Shown one piece after another: positions 19,998-32,400 of a stretch of 64,000 nucleotides of DNA. The notes under the pieces are model-generated. The model did not search any database, was not told where the DNA came from, and saw only the letters and a list, made by a program, of their open reading frames with translations. The translations under genes and the position numbers were made by a program. Source of the stretch: Blastomussa wellsi (lineage: Eukaryota; Cnidaria; Anthozoa; Scleractinia; Plerogyridae); NCBI GenBank assembly GCA_947652115.1, contig OX393562.1, forward strand, positions 31,013,734 to 31,077,733, given 5' to 3'. Each line of letters starts with the position of its first letter. Within the stretch, counting starts at the first letter, position 1.

Positions 19998-22900
19998 TTA
20001 TTTGGAATAACAACACCTGGAATAATTACTTTGCATATGAATCTTGTTTTGTGGATAATCAAATGATGGCAATCTAATCCCACCATCTACTACTTCAAAA
20101 TCCTCTCTGACTCCGTCGTCCTTTTTAACCTAACAAATAACCATTATCATAATGGCAAATTTAGTGAACCTTGCAAACATGTTAGATCACTAGTACTGTT
20201 GTTTTTCTATTTATAGTTACTGTCTCAGAAAACTTATTTGGTGTAATTTCCATGGTCCTCAGCTATTCATTTCATAACCTTCACAGCCACACCTAAATAC
20301 TTGTAGTCGGTGAATAGGTTTGGTCTGATGTTTGTGTGAAATTGAACAGATTTGCGAATTTTGAAATGCAGTGGATAACAGATTAGCTGATTATTGTGGC
20401 TCAGATTCCGGATTTGACATGCCATGATGTTCAGATTGTGGATACATGACATAGTTTGAATCAATGATCCTTGGTCTGTCTTGGTCAATATTATAGGGGT
20501 TTGTCCATTTTGTGTTCAGAAGAGACACAAACAACCACCTTTACATTAGAATTGTCACAAAAGCAACTCTCTCTAAAATTTCCATTAATTTATTGCCCAT
20601 TGCAGTGAAACTACACCACAGAAAGTTTGGAATGGGGAGCTGGATTTGAATGACGATAATGATGGATTTCCTGAATTGGCAAAAAATAGCAAGGATTGGC
20701 TGATTCATGAAATCCTATTCACCCCCCTCCATTTCTTAAGAATAAATTTGTGTATAATGCTATGTGAGTGCAACTGATGCAAGTTATCCCCTTAGGAAAT
20801 AGGAAATGATGATGATTAGAAGTACACAACTTATGAAAAAAAGGATAAATTTTTACAGTCTTTCCCGTAAAACCGTGTAAAACCGTTTATTGTGTAGTGA
20901 CCAATCGCAGCAAAGTTCAGGACACGCGAACAAACCTCAAAACCACAAACTAATGACCGTTGCTGTTTGCGGTTTAGTTTTCTCACACCTGATTGGCTTT
21001 TTCTTTTTTAACACAATAACATTCCACAAACATTTCTTGTGTTCATGGTTTTACGGGAAAGACTAATATATGTACAACTTATTTTTAACAATAACCTTAC
21101 CAGATCAGGATTGTTTGCATACTTCATATTTTTTGCAAGTTCTTGGAATACCTGTAATGAGGTGGTGTTTCTTTACCTTTTCTTTACTTTTTACTAATTA
21201 TTCTACTTTTTTATCTTTTATTGCTACCTTGTAGTTGTTACAGATACTTGTTTGCCATGAATTTTAATAAATATTATTAAGTAAATGAACTTGAAACTAG
21301 TAGACACTTTTAGACCAATACCGGTAGGTGCTTATGAAAGCGTAAAAAGGCCAAAAAAAAAAGAATTCTGCAGCTGAAGATTGAAATACACTGAATATCT
21401 AATATTTACCTCTTGGACATTTTCCTTTGTTTTTGCACTTGTCTGATAAAACTTCAAACCAAGCTGTCTTGCAAACTACAGGATTATGCACAATAAAATA
21501 ATACTGCCTTCAGTATCCTAATTTCAAAGAAATCCTTTTCAACACAGGTCAAATAACTAATATTATTCCTCTTTTAGGCAACAAAATTAATTGTTTGCAG
21601 GACTAATTAAATTTTATAATTATAATGATGTTATAACACTCTTCAACAATATTTACCTCCTCTCCAGAGTGCTTGTCTACTTCCCAGCATTTTTTCTCAA
21701 AATCACATTTGTTGCCTATTATGATTACCTCCTCATACATTAATTCATGCTACAAAAGAACAAATGTTACATGGTAAATTGTAACTTGTATAGGTAATCA
21801 CATGAGGCCAAGTACTATTAAGGATTAATTGCACGAGAGTTTTCAAAATTTTCCAAAATTGCCCGAGTCGCGAAGCGACGAGGGCAATTTGGAAAATTTT
21901 GAAAACTCAAGTGCAATTAATCCTTAACAGTACGAGGTCTCATGGGATTACTTGTTTATCAATAAAGGGCAAAATTTATACAAAGGAAAATCACGCGCGC
22001 AGTCTATTTTTATCTGGGAAGCCTGTTTAGCGCTACGGCAATTAACGGATTAGCCAATCATTAACAGGTAATCATGCCCTCTCTTGATTACTAAAAATGC
22101 CCTCGATTAAGAAAAAATGCCCTCTCTCTCAACCAATCAGCGCTCAGTAATTTTGCCCTTTATTGATAAGATTATTTATTCCATTCCATACTGCACAGTT
22201 TCAGGATTGGTTTTATACAGTTTTGTTTTGAATTTGTTGATAGTACACAATGTGCATGAAGTTTTTGGGTCTGCCATTACGTGTTGTTTCATCTATGCGT
22301 ACTTGATTGGCTGAAACATCAGTTCAGAATACCGTCTGGTTGAGGTTCTTACAGTCATAATTGACTGTTAAGTCTTATTTTGACTAATAAACATTCCTTC
22401 GTCTGAGACTTGCATTATTGAACATTGCAGGTGGAGATTGTGCAGGACGGAATGGAGAATAGAAGAAGAAAACATTTCTCACCCAGTTTGTACCAGAAAT
22501 GTTTGATTCTTTGCAACATGACTCTACTAGGTCAATTATGCAATGAGATTAACAATTGTTACCATGGCAACCAGATCCCAGATCTCCCCAATGTTCTAGG
22601 CTGTTCTGGCCATTTTTGGCCGTCAATTTTGATACTTCTCAATGACTCCAGATCTACATGATTTCCATAGGCGTATGGGCATTTTTTTGCCGGGGGGTGG
22701 GTGAACCATTTGCCCCAAAAATTCTCCCAAGTTGCCTTGCCCAAATTGTCTCAAAATTTGGGGGGCTGCAGCACCCCCCTGACCTCTCCCCCCCCCCCCA
22801 GCCCGTACGCCTAGGTAGGTTCTTTGGCCTGGTCTAATTTTTCAGGGTTAAAAATCACTGAAATATTGAAAACAGATTCAAGGGGACTGTAAAAGAGTGT

Positions 22901-23892
22901 GTTGCCATGGAAACAGGATTTAGTTATAACTATAGGTGTGTCGCCTGAAGAACTATTAGTATGACAAGTTTCAATTGTCTCTGTAGAAAACTGACCAAAA
23001 TAGCCCTCTATTTATTTACTTGATATAAAATTGGGTTGCATAGATGACGTCATCAGTCTCCCGATTTGCATATTTTACCATTGTTTTTTGAACTTTAGTA
23101 TCCTGGGAACTACTACATATATTTGAAAATGGAAAATAAACCATTGCATGATTCCCTTCAAAAAGAAAGGTGTAAAAAATTGATCACAGTAGCACTTTAA
23201 GGTATAACTAATGTTATAATGTAAAATTTTGTGTAATCAATTACAATAAATTAAAATATCTAATAATTTTTAATATCATTATTATTTAGCAATTACAAAT
23301 CAAGGTTAACATCAGCCTTAACATTAATTTGCGGTCAATTGACAGCAGTCAAAACAAGGTGTCCGCTGACCAGTACCATATGACCCTATCACAGGCTCAG
23401 GTGTAGAGAACATCTAGGTCATGTGTTTTTGGAAGCTGGCCACTGACCAGTTGTTTTTATTGCATTGCAGGCTCAACTATTTTGGCAAATTTTTAAAAAA
23501 GTAAAAAAAGGAACTCTGCTTTTAGGCTTAGCTAAAACAAAAGTCAATATACCTTATTCATTGTCTTCACCCAGTACTGAAGCTGCTCAAATGAGCGAGC
23601 ATTTGTAATGTCATAAACCAGCAATATACCCTGGTAGAAGAACAAAGATTTGACAAACAGATTAATAAAAAATGATAATTATAACTTTTAATAATAATTA
23701 CTTAATATTATTGACCACTCCCCAATGGTTTGTTTTATGCCAAACAAACAATGATATGAAAATAAACATTAAAAAATACATGAAACAACGCGATATATTT
23801 TGAACAATATTTTCGGCTGGCCAGACCAGCCTTCTTCAGGTTTAGGTGTTACTAAATGTTTAACATGAAATTTCAATATTATATTATTATTA

Positions 23893-23950
<58 letters not shown>

Positions 23951-25026
23951 TAAGAGGCAGACCAGTGGTTTACCTCAGTGTAAAAACCTGTGAAATTTTT
24001 CTTTGTTTTTGAGCTATTGTTTTTCTCTTCTGTATTGTTTTGAGTTCTTTGTTTTACATCACTGGTGAGTTTCACAGGTTTTTACACTGAGGATGAGCCC
24101 AGACCAGTTGTATATTTACAAGCATTGCCGAGAAGTTGAATTCAGGACTACTGATTAAGTTTCAACTTAATGATAAAGGGCTGCAGAGATACAACATTCT
24201 CTCCATATAATGTATGCATTAGAATCATGTTAAATAGTTATAATAATTATGATTAACTGTTGCATACATCAGAACCCACCTTTGTGCCTCTAAAATGCAT
24301 TGCAGTTAGGGTCCTAAATCGTTCTTGGCCTGCAGTATCCCTGAAAAGCAAAGACTAAAATAATAAATAATCAAATGCATTTCTTGTTTAAACTCTTGTT
24401 AATAACAAGAATTATCTTTGACCAAGAGCTTACAAACCATATCTGTAGGCGGACACGGACACCATCCATAATGGTTATGACATTCACAAAATCAATTCCT
24501 TAAACAAGAAAAACAAATTATCATTGATGAGACATTTATTTAGTGTTAAAAAGTAACTGCTTTATTCTGAACATATACAGTATATTGTATTTTTAGATGA
24601 AAAATATTCAAGACCAGAATTTACTTATAGCCATGCAGTGAGTTATCAATTTTTCTGTTCTGATGTACCCTGAGTGCCATGATTGCATTTGCCTATTAAT
24701 TTTTTACTGTATGCAGCACTGTGCCACAAACATTAATTTACCTCTGGTAGTTACAAAATTTATGATTTTCTTACATTTGTAATCTAAACAATGTTTTCAC
24801 TTTATAATACTATTTCAATTTATGTACGCCCTTTCCCCATCCTCCAATAATATAAATCCCTAAATTACAAATTAAAATACTACTCACCATATGTTGGCAA
24901 AAGTGTTGAAGTGAATGATTGGTATGGCTTGGAATAGCATCTTATCAAAGATGTTTTACCGACAGCAGATTCTCCAATCAGTAAAACTTTATAACTTATG
25001 TCGTAATCTTTGGGCTGGGATGACAT
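19998..25026 (-). CDS. Rab-family small GTPase with CCxxx tail
   Basis: Eight exons: 25026-24888, 24498-24438, 24340-24280, 23630-23553, 21749-21657, 21475-21410, 21151-21101, 20129-19998. Phases join exactly to give 226 aa. The nucleotide switch motifs are complete: G1 GESAVGKTS (18-26), G2 Thr in PTYGIDF, G3 DTAGQE (68-73), G4 NKCD (126-129), G5 TSAK (156-159). The C terminus -CCYSK is a CCxxx type double-Cys prenylation signal, so it should sit on a membrane and act in vesicle traffic. WDTAGQERFRTLT and the GIDF block place it among Rabs of the Rab8/10/13/3 type, but I cannot name the exact orthologue. It lies head to head with a paralogue at 26447-33604 with the same intron positions. Confidence 0.93.
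20857..21064. repeat. MITE-like element, 18-bp terminal inverted repeats
   Basis: Ends AGTCTTTCCCGTAAAACC and GGTTTTACGGGAAAGACT are perfect complements. 208 bp, non-coding, in the last intron of the Rab gene. Confidence 0.85.
21793..21952. repeat. MITE-like hairpin element (160 bp)
   Basis: Arms of about 75 nt with the blocks TTAAGGATTAATTGCA and TTTTCAAAATTTTCCAAA are mirrored on the right. The loop CGAGTCGCGAAGCGACGAG is itself palindromic. It lies in a Rab intron. Confidence 0.85.
22680..22805. repeat. G- and C-run low-complexity patch
   Basis: GCCGGGGGGTGGG, GGGGGGCTGCAGCACCCCCC and a run of C residues, sharing wording (TTGCCCAAATT, GCTGCAGC) with 15072-15260. Probably the same repeat family in the opposite sense. 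Confidence 0.5.
23882..23948. repeat. ATT trinucleotide microsatellite
   Basis: About 20 near-perfect ATT units in the Rab intron, directly beside a MITE. Confidence 0.95.
23958..24106. repeat. MITE-like element, copy 1 of a two-copy family
   Basis: Arms TCAGTGTAAAAACCTGTGAA and complement. The interior TTTCTTTGTTTTTGAGCTAT is shared with the copy at 56964-57116. Non-coding, in a Rab intron. Confidence 0.85.
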
Positions 25027-26446
25027 AATTCGCTTTGCATTAAGTATCAACCATTTTACTGAAACAATTTCTGTCTAAGGACTGTACTTGACCCCGTCTG
25101 ATTATCACCTAAAAATACATACATGTATCAAATTATGACACAACCACAAATCAACTATCTATGATAATCAATACTTACCTTGACTGGGGTGTATACAGGG
25201 AAATATTACATCTATATAGTTGACTCTCTTAACAGACACTTCTGTAAGATGGACAGGCACCTCTTAATAAGACAAACTGGCATTGATACACTGTACCTGC
25301 AAGCTGTTTTTTCAGTTACCGGTATTTTACCGTGTCCAAACTCTTAAAGCTGGGCACCTCAATAGACTAGTACAGACAGCTGGTACTGGTCCCAAAGGTG
25401 TCTGTCTTAGAGAGAGAGTTACTATATATTGCTTTTATTACATAATAAGCCCAATAGACAATATTCGTATTCCCCGACGGCCCTGGGGTGAGAGCCTTCT
25501 GAACATGAATTGAATGCAAGGCTAATGCAGGGAACTTCGCTCAAAAATACAAAGAAACATGAGGAAAATTACAGATCGGGTGCCGGAGACCCCAAAAATA
25601 GGCCTCTACGAGGACATGTGGTTACTATGTTCACAGTTGAAGGTTTTGTTCCAAAGATGAGGAAAATTAATATTGTGTTTTCATAAAATATATACACATA
25701 TAAAAAAAGCATCAAACAATCTGATTCTTTTTAAAAAATGTTTTTCTGGTTAATTTACATAAAATAAAGATGTTACAAGACGCTTAGAGAGAAAAGAACA
25801 ATAAAAACAAGTTTACTAATTGTTTTGATAATTGATAGAGATCGTTTTCACGCAACCTCTGGTCCCAGGGTCTCTCTGAGTGTTTAATTTCATGAAAATT
25901 GTTCAAATTTTTTTTCTACCAGATTTTAATACCTACTGTTAGGTATTTATAAAGTCCAAAATCTGGACTAAACTGATTTAAACAGGCCTGTCATTGGATC
26001 GGCGTAATCAAAGAAATAGCGCTCCGGTCCCGAGGCTTTTCGCGCGGGTCAAAACAAAGACAAAGACCGAAACCGGAAACCGCGCATGAAATTAAGCCTC
26101 TGTAACCCAAGGGTAGTGCGTGGCCGTCTATGATGGAAATTTCCAGTTCAGTGATTATTGAACGAAACCTAGCTACACTTTGCTATTTAGGTTACAAAAT
26201 AATCTTCGTGATATATTCTGGTGAATAAATCGTAGGCACAAATCACACAACAATACAAAAGTCTAAAATGTGGCATCCTACCTCTGCAAACGACCTCCAT
26301 GCATCCTCAACACATGACTGGCCTCAAGTACGTTAAGTATGACAATTTGAAATGTCCAATGCATCCCACAATTCTTTGTGAATCCCCACTCGGCCCATGT
26401 GAGCTAAGTACCGCGTATAAAAAAACTTCGAAGGGTTTCTGCGGGA
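25027..26446. promoter_or_regulatory. Intergenic region between divergent Rab paralogues
   Basis: 1.42 kb between the two facing-away start codons, presumed to hold both promoters. A TATAAAAA string at 26416 lies about 30 bp before the ATG of the plus-strand gene, which would leave almost no 5' UTR, so it may not be the functional promoter. Nothing else was recognised. Confidence 0.4.
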
Positions 26447-29400
26447 ATGCCGCCAAATCATACTGCTAAAGTTGTGCTTCTCGGAGACAGTGGAGTCGGA
26501 AAGTCGACTATCCTATCTTCTTATAAAGGAGAACGGTTTAACCCTTGCTATGTGCAAACGCGAGGTACGATCCTGCAATTCACTGTAGATGCTTTTATAA
26601 TTAGTTACAATGATTCATTGGAAGTAAAAATGTTCTTGTCATTGCAGAGAGAGAAATTAAGAATGCTAACGTACAAATCGGAAGATTGTCCGTAGAACTT
26701 CAAATATGGTAAGGAATGGAAAGATAAATCGTGTAAATATATGTGCATGTAATACGCAGTCGTTTGCTTTTACCCTGTGAGCAGGACTCTAACTCGCAGG
26801 GTAACAAATATTTTCCCGGAAGTCGAGAAGCGTCCACTGACTCTGACTCTCTGTAAAGATAGTTCAATTTGTTACCTCAACAAAAGTTTATTTGAAATAA
26901 TTTTAGGCCCCTTGTTCACAAGGTCTCATTTTCATGGAAAGTCAAGAGACTGGGCAACTGAAACTTAATTGCATACAACATTTATGTCTCCACTGCCAGA
27001 TTTCTTTAAGCTTTTATTCTGTAGCGTCATGATCACTACGTACAAGGTAAAGGCAGCACACATCTAAGACATCTAAATACACTGTATTGCAAATATTTGT
27101 AAACATCATGCATCATCATAAGCCTACAATCCTGGACAAGTTGAAAACTAGTTGAGACAAACGAATATCACATACTTGCATATGGCTTACAAGTGTATAA
27201 GAAATACTTCATCACCCTCTCCCCCTGTTCAATCTTGTTTCATATAATGGTATGCAATTCATCCATCGTTGTTCTCACAGCACATTAACATTGCAATGGC
27301 AGATGACCAGGGAGGTGGGAAACGTAATGAGCTGTAGTACACCGAGCAGTGGAGATTTGCCCAATTTATCTTCAGCTAATAAACAGAGTGTTTTTCTAGA
27401 ATTGTAACTGAATTGTCTACATTCTTCAATCTGTATTTGGAATATCACTCTATTGACATTATGACCCTAAATTACACAGTCGATCCAGTTTTGAAAACAT
27501 AGGTACAGTATATTTTAAATCTAAATGGAGCAACACATTCTATGAATTCCATTTGACCCCACAACTATTCTGTGTGTTTGTTGTCAGGGATACCCCTGGT
27601 ACTGACCATTGCAGGACAATCACTGCGGCATACATGAGGGAAGATGTCCAGGTACAATATTTTGTGTCAAATTATTATTAACTGAACTAGAAGCCAGGCT
27701 CAGTGATTCATTAAGGCGCTGTAACAAAATTTGAGTCACATAAAGATGCAAATTATGTTGAACCACATATCAGACCAGCTGTTAATTAGATAATTATGTC
27801 CATGGTTAGACTGTTCACAGTCCCCTATTTTTCCGTGAGATCGTAGATGTTGATCATTGAGTTCGACGGGCGTCCATCTTGGTCTTTTGATGCGAGCGAA
27901 ACTGGGGAGTGGGGCGGAAAAAATAGGGAGACTGTAACAGGTTCACTCTGTCTCGTGTTCAAGGGGCGCGGCCAAATTTTGACGCCTCCGTTAATCAAAT
28001 CAATTAACAATCTCCTCCCCTGAGAAGAAACCTGCCAAATCTATTGTCCCTTCGACCAATCAGGTGTTGCCATTGCTGGAGCAACTAATGTAGTTAACAC
28101 GATACAGAGTGAAGCTGTTACAGTCTCCCTATTTTTTCCGCCCCACCGCTATCATCAAAAGACCAAGATGGCAGCCCGTCGAACTTAACAATCGACATCT
28201 ACGATCTAATGGGAAAATAGGGAACTGTGAACAGTCTAGTCCATGGTGGGTGAAATTACTAATTACATGTATCTTTCAAGGACTAATGCTCAGAACAACT
28301 AATTTCTAGCTTGCCTAGTACTTGGCCTCCTTGGCCTAGATATTGCATATTTGTTTAGTTCCATAAAATATCCATACCTTTCCCATAGAGGAGATTTTCT
28401 CTGAGATCCCCCCACCCCTCCAGAAATTTATTGAACTTCATAATACATTTCTTGAAATGTTTTGGTCTTTGAGAATCCCACCCCCAGGAATTTACTTTGA
28501 TTGATGTACTGTTTGGGGGGGAGGGGAGGAGTATCCCACCAACTGTGAAGGTATTTTAACACATCAACAGCAGTTTTTCATCGCATGTCCTGTTATTTTT
28601 AATGAATTTTGTCATCACAATGTCAAAGTAGCTGTTTGTCAATGAGGGGATAATACTGGTAATCACTGGAACGTTTCGTCCATTATAGCCTGTCACATTC
28701 CTGTTTCATGTTGCTACATGAAGTAAGTAAAGTGGACTCCTCCACCATATAAGACCAACAACTGGTGCTGGCACCTGCATTTAGTCATTTTACCTTATCT
28801 AACTCTACACTGTATAAGCTGAACATCTCTCTACGACAGACGTTTGGTTCCAGTACACTACATACCTAATGAAAAATATTGTAGTTGGCATCCAATAACA
28901 AGTCATAAAATACTAATAAATTACATATGATATCGATCTTTAAATTGATAAGAATTGTGATTTTAGTATTTAGCTTTATAGTGACTTGTTTGTTGTATTT
29001 TTAGGGAGTGATTGTAGTATTTGATGTGAGTTCTGATGATACATACTACAATGTACAACATTGGGTCAAAACTGTCAAGCAGGTTAGGAGTGAATCACAT
29101 TTACATTTAATTTCTTCTTTAAATATCTTTATGAATAAGAGCAGGTTTTTGAGTTAGAAATTACCTTGGACATCTAAGGTGCTAGGCCATGATATCTTTT
29201 AACAACATTATGTTTGTATAGGTACAATGTCAATCATATGGTTTTGAGTTCAATTTGGAATTAATTTACATGAGTGAGTTTCTCAAAAAGCTCACAAGTG
29301 CAATTTAATTCTAACTTGAATGATAAAAAGCACATGATTACTTATTAAGTAATTAGAAAAATTTGCCTGGGGGAAGTGCCGGAAAAATCTTATTGCAGAC

Positions 29401-32400
29401 AGGAAGCAAGCATTTGATGCGGATTTGGCACTTTATTTACATATTGGCTGATGAAGATCAGCTGATAATGCTACGAACTGAAAGCGGTTCATTTTTAAAA
29501 ACATTTGCAATCATAATCCCAAATTTCAATGCATAATTTGCACTCTCCCTTGTACTGGAGTGCAAGCATTGACATTGATAGCTTAGCCTTGCGAACAGTA
29601 AGCCCTTTCAAGGCTTTTCAAAGAACTACATGTGATTTGCACTAAACACCGAGCATGCGGTGCATGCACAAGCAAACAAGTAAACACTAAAATGTTGCAA
29701 TCAATCGAAACAGAAGCCTCATTTTGCGAACAATTCGGGCTTTTGAGCTGCCATTCATGACCCATAATTTATTGTAAGCTGATCAGAAATTTCATATTTG
29801 CAGAGCAACAATTATTATTTATTGGGAAATTTACAGCCAGTTAACAGACAAACTTTAAGATTAGTTTGGAGCATTAAAAATTTCAATTTTTATTTTAAAT
29901 GAGATAAACTTGAAAAATTCAGCCCATTGTTCTTTGTGTTCAGCCAAATGTTATATTTTTTTAGTTTGCAGGAAATGAGAGTGTCAAGTTTGTGTTTGTT
30001 GGTAATAAAAATGATGTGCAGGGAAGGAAAGTACATCTGGAGTCTGGAGAACAAGTGAGATGTTGTTTAATCATGTGGGAGATGTGAAATTATTTATCAG
30101 CTCCATTTTTTTGTATTTTATTTTTTTTTTATAGTAGATACATTATTTCAAAGTTACATTGCGCTACACACTAAAAACAACTATACATTACACACAAATG
30201 AACAAAAACAAAACAAAAATGAAATACTCATCAAGCAAAATGTACAAATTAAAACAAAAAAAAACAGAAAAAAATACAGAAAGTGTACTTGAATTACATG
30301 TACATGTCCAAGAGCTCGGCACTTAAATTGAAAAAAGGGAGTCGGTGACATTTTCCGTAATGATTATAGATAATTTGTCTTTCTCTCTTGCATTGAAAAG
30401 TTCCAAATTGAATCAATTTTGTAGGTGCTTTTTTGTTATCTCTAAGATAAGTCTCGGAGTCAAGAGCTTATTATTATACTTCCAGAAATAGAGGAGATAT
30501 TTGCCTTCCAAGATTATGTGGGGCGGTACGCAGCTCTTTACAAGGTCCCACAGTATTGGCTGAAAACAACAGCAACAGTGGACCCTATCCCTAAAACAAT
30601 AGAGCTGCGTGCTAAGATCCAGATAGAGGTTCTAGAGGGCTGAGTACTATCCCGATTATATAGTTGAGCAAATGTGTATTATTGTCTTGATTATAAATTC
30701 CAAAAATTATATCTGTAATTTCAAAATACTCCGTTATGTTTGAAAAGGCTTTGAACGATGACACAGTTTTCTTCCAGAAGGCCCTGACTCCTGGGCAGTA
30801 AAAGAGAAAGTGTTCTAAGGTTTCTTTGTCTGCTTAACACAAGTAGCATAGAGGAGATGGGACTATTTTAAACTTGTAGAGCATATCATTAGCATACACG
30901 TAGTTTGGTGTTCAGAGTTACTTGGATTGGTAACAGGGAAATATCTTTCCTTATTATTGTAACTCCATGCAAAAATGTGGAGAGGGAAGCATACTGGTCA
31001 CAGGTCAATGGCAGGATAGTTCAGCTGGACCAAATTCCATAATTTACACCTTTACTGAGTAAGACAACTGAGAGCTGAGATTAAGCTTTGTCATCAGTCA
31101 TTTCCTAGACTTTCCTAAAATACACAAAATGAGAGAGAAGAGGCAACTGTGGAGTGTGAGTTCATTGTTTCTGTCAGGGTCTACTGACAATGGGAACAAA
31201 AATGAGAAGATAATGACTTTGAGAAAGTCTAGTACCCACTTCTGAGCTGTGTTCAGGCTAACAAAAATTAACTGATAACATTTGGTGAAAACTTATAGGC
31301 TAATATGCCAGTAAAATGTAATTACAAGAAAATTACATCTGTTCCATTTACTACAAGTGTAAACAAAGAATGCATACTTTGAAACAAAAGACACATTTGA
31401 CACAATATTCTATGCTGCCAATTGGTGGACTTCTGAAAGCGGAGAAAAGGTTACTTATACTTTATTGATGCCTTTATTGACTTTCAGCTAGCAAGACAAT
31501 ATAATGGGGCTTACGTAGATGCAAGCGCAAAGAAAAAGTGCAATATAGACCAGGTAGACATTTTATTTGGCTTGAAAGTACAAACTTAATGTAGGTGATT
31601 CCCTTGTACTGCACTACACATCTTTACTGACTGTGTAATTTTGTGGTATAGGCACAGCTTTTTTTGCCATTAAGCTTGCCAGAGAAATTAATGGCTGAGT
31701 TCTTGTAAACAAGCTAACCTTTCCTTGTTTCGTTAATTTACTTCAATCCTGCCAATCTTACTTGAAAAAGGTTAGACCTTGATATTTAGGTTTGTAATTT
31801 AGCAGAGGCTGCAATTTGTCCACAGTTCTGCATTAATTTCTCCCAGGCTGACACTGTCAATTAATTTTGGTCCAGTGGAAAATGTTTACCATTCAAAGCC
31901 AACCTACTAGGCAAGCTATATCCTTGTGCATGCATTGGTGCCTGATGCATAGGGACAGCTAGGGAATTTTCCTGAGTCAAAACCAAAATAATAATATCAG
32001 AGTTGTAACGAGGTATATGGGATCAGGGATCAACAGACTTGAAAGGGGTGGGATCAGGGATCACAGCCCGGGATCTGGCATCACAACCTGTGAGATCGGG
32101 ATCAGAGGTGTTGTGATGGAATCTTGTGGGATTAACAAATTTTTGCGGGATCAGGGATCAAAATTTAAATCGCTTTTGGGATCAAGGATCAAATTTTTGA
32201 GTAAAAAATACGGGATCAGTGATGAAAAAAATATACCTCGTTACGACCCCGTAATATCAAGAAAAGTAATATTGACTAAAAACTAAACTCAGTAAAGAAA
32301 TGTGTTTTGTCGTTGGCATTTCACTTTATCAGTTTTATTTTTCATGTTCACAGATATTCAAAGCAATGGCAGAGAGCATAATAGGTGTTGAATCAAATAC

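Noticed and set aside
32017..32286. 89-aa frame rich in Gly/Ile/Arg
   Set aside because: It is the GGGATCA repeat of a MITE translated.
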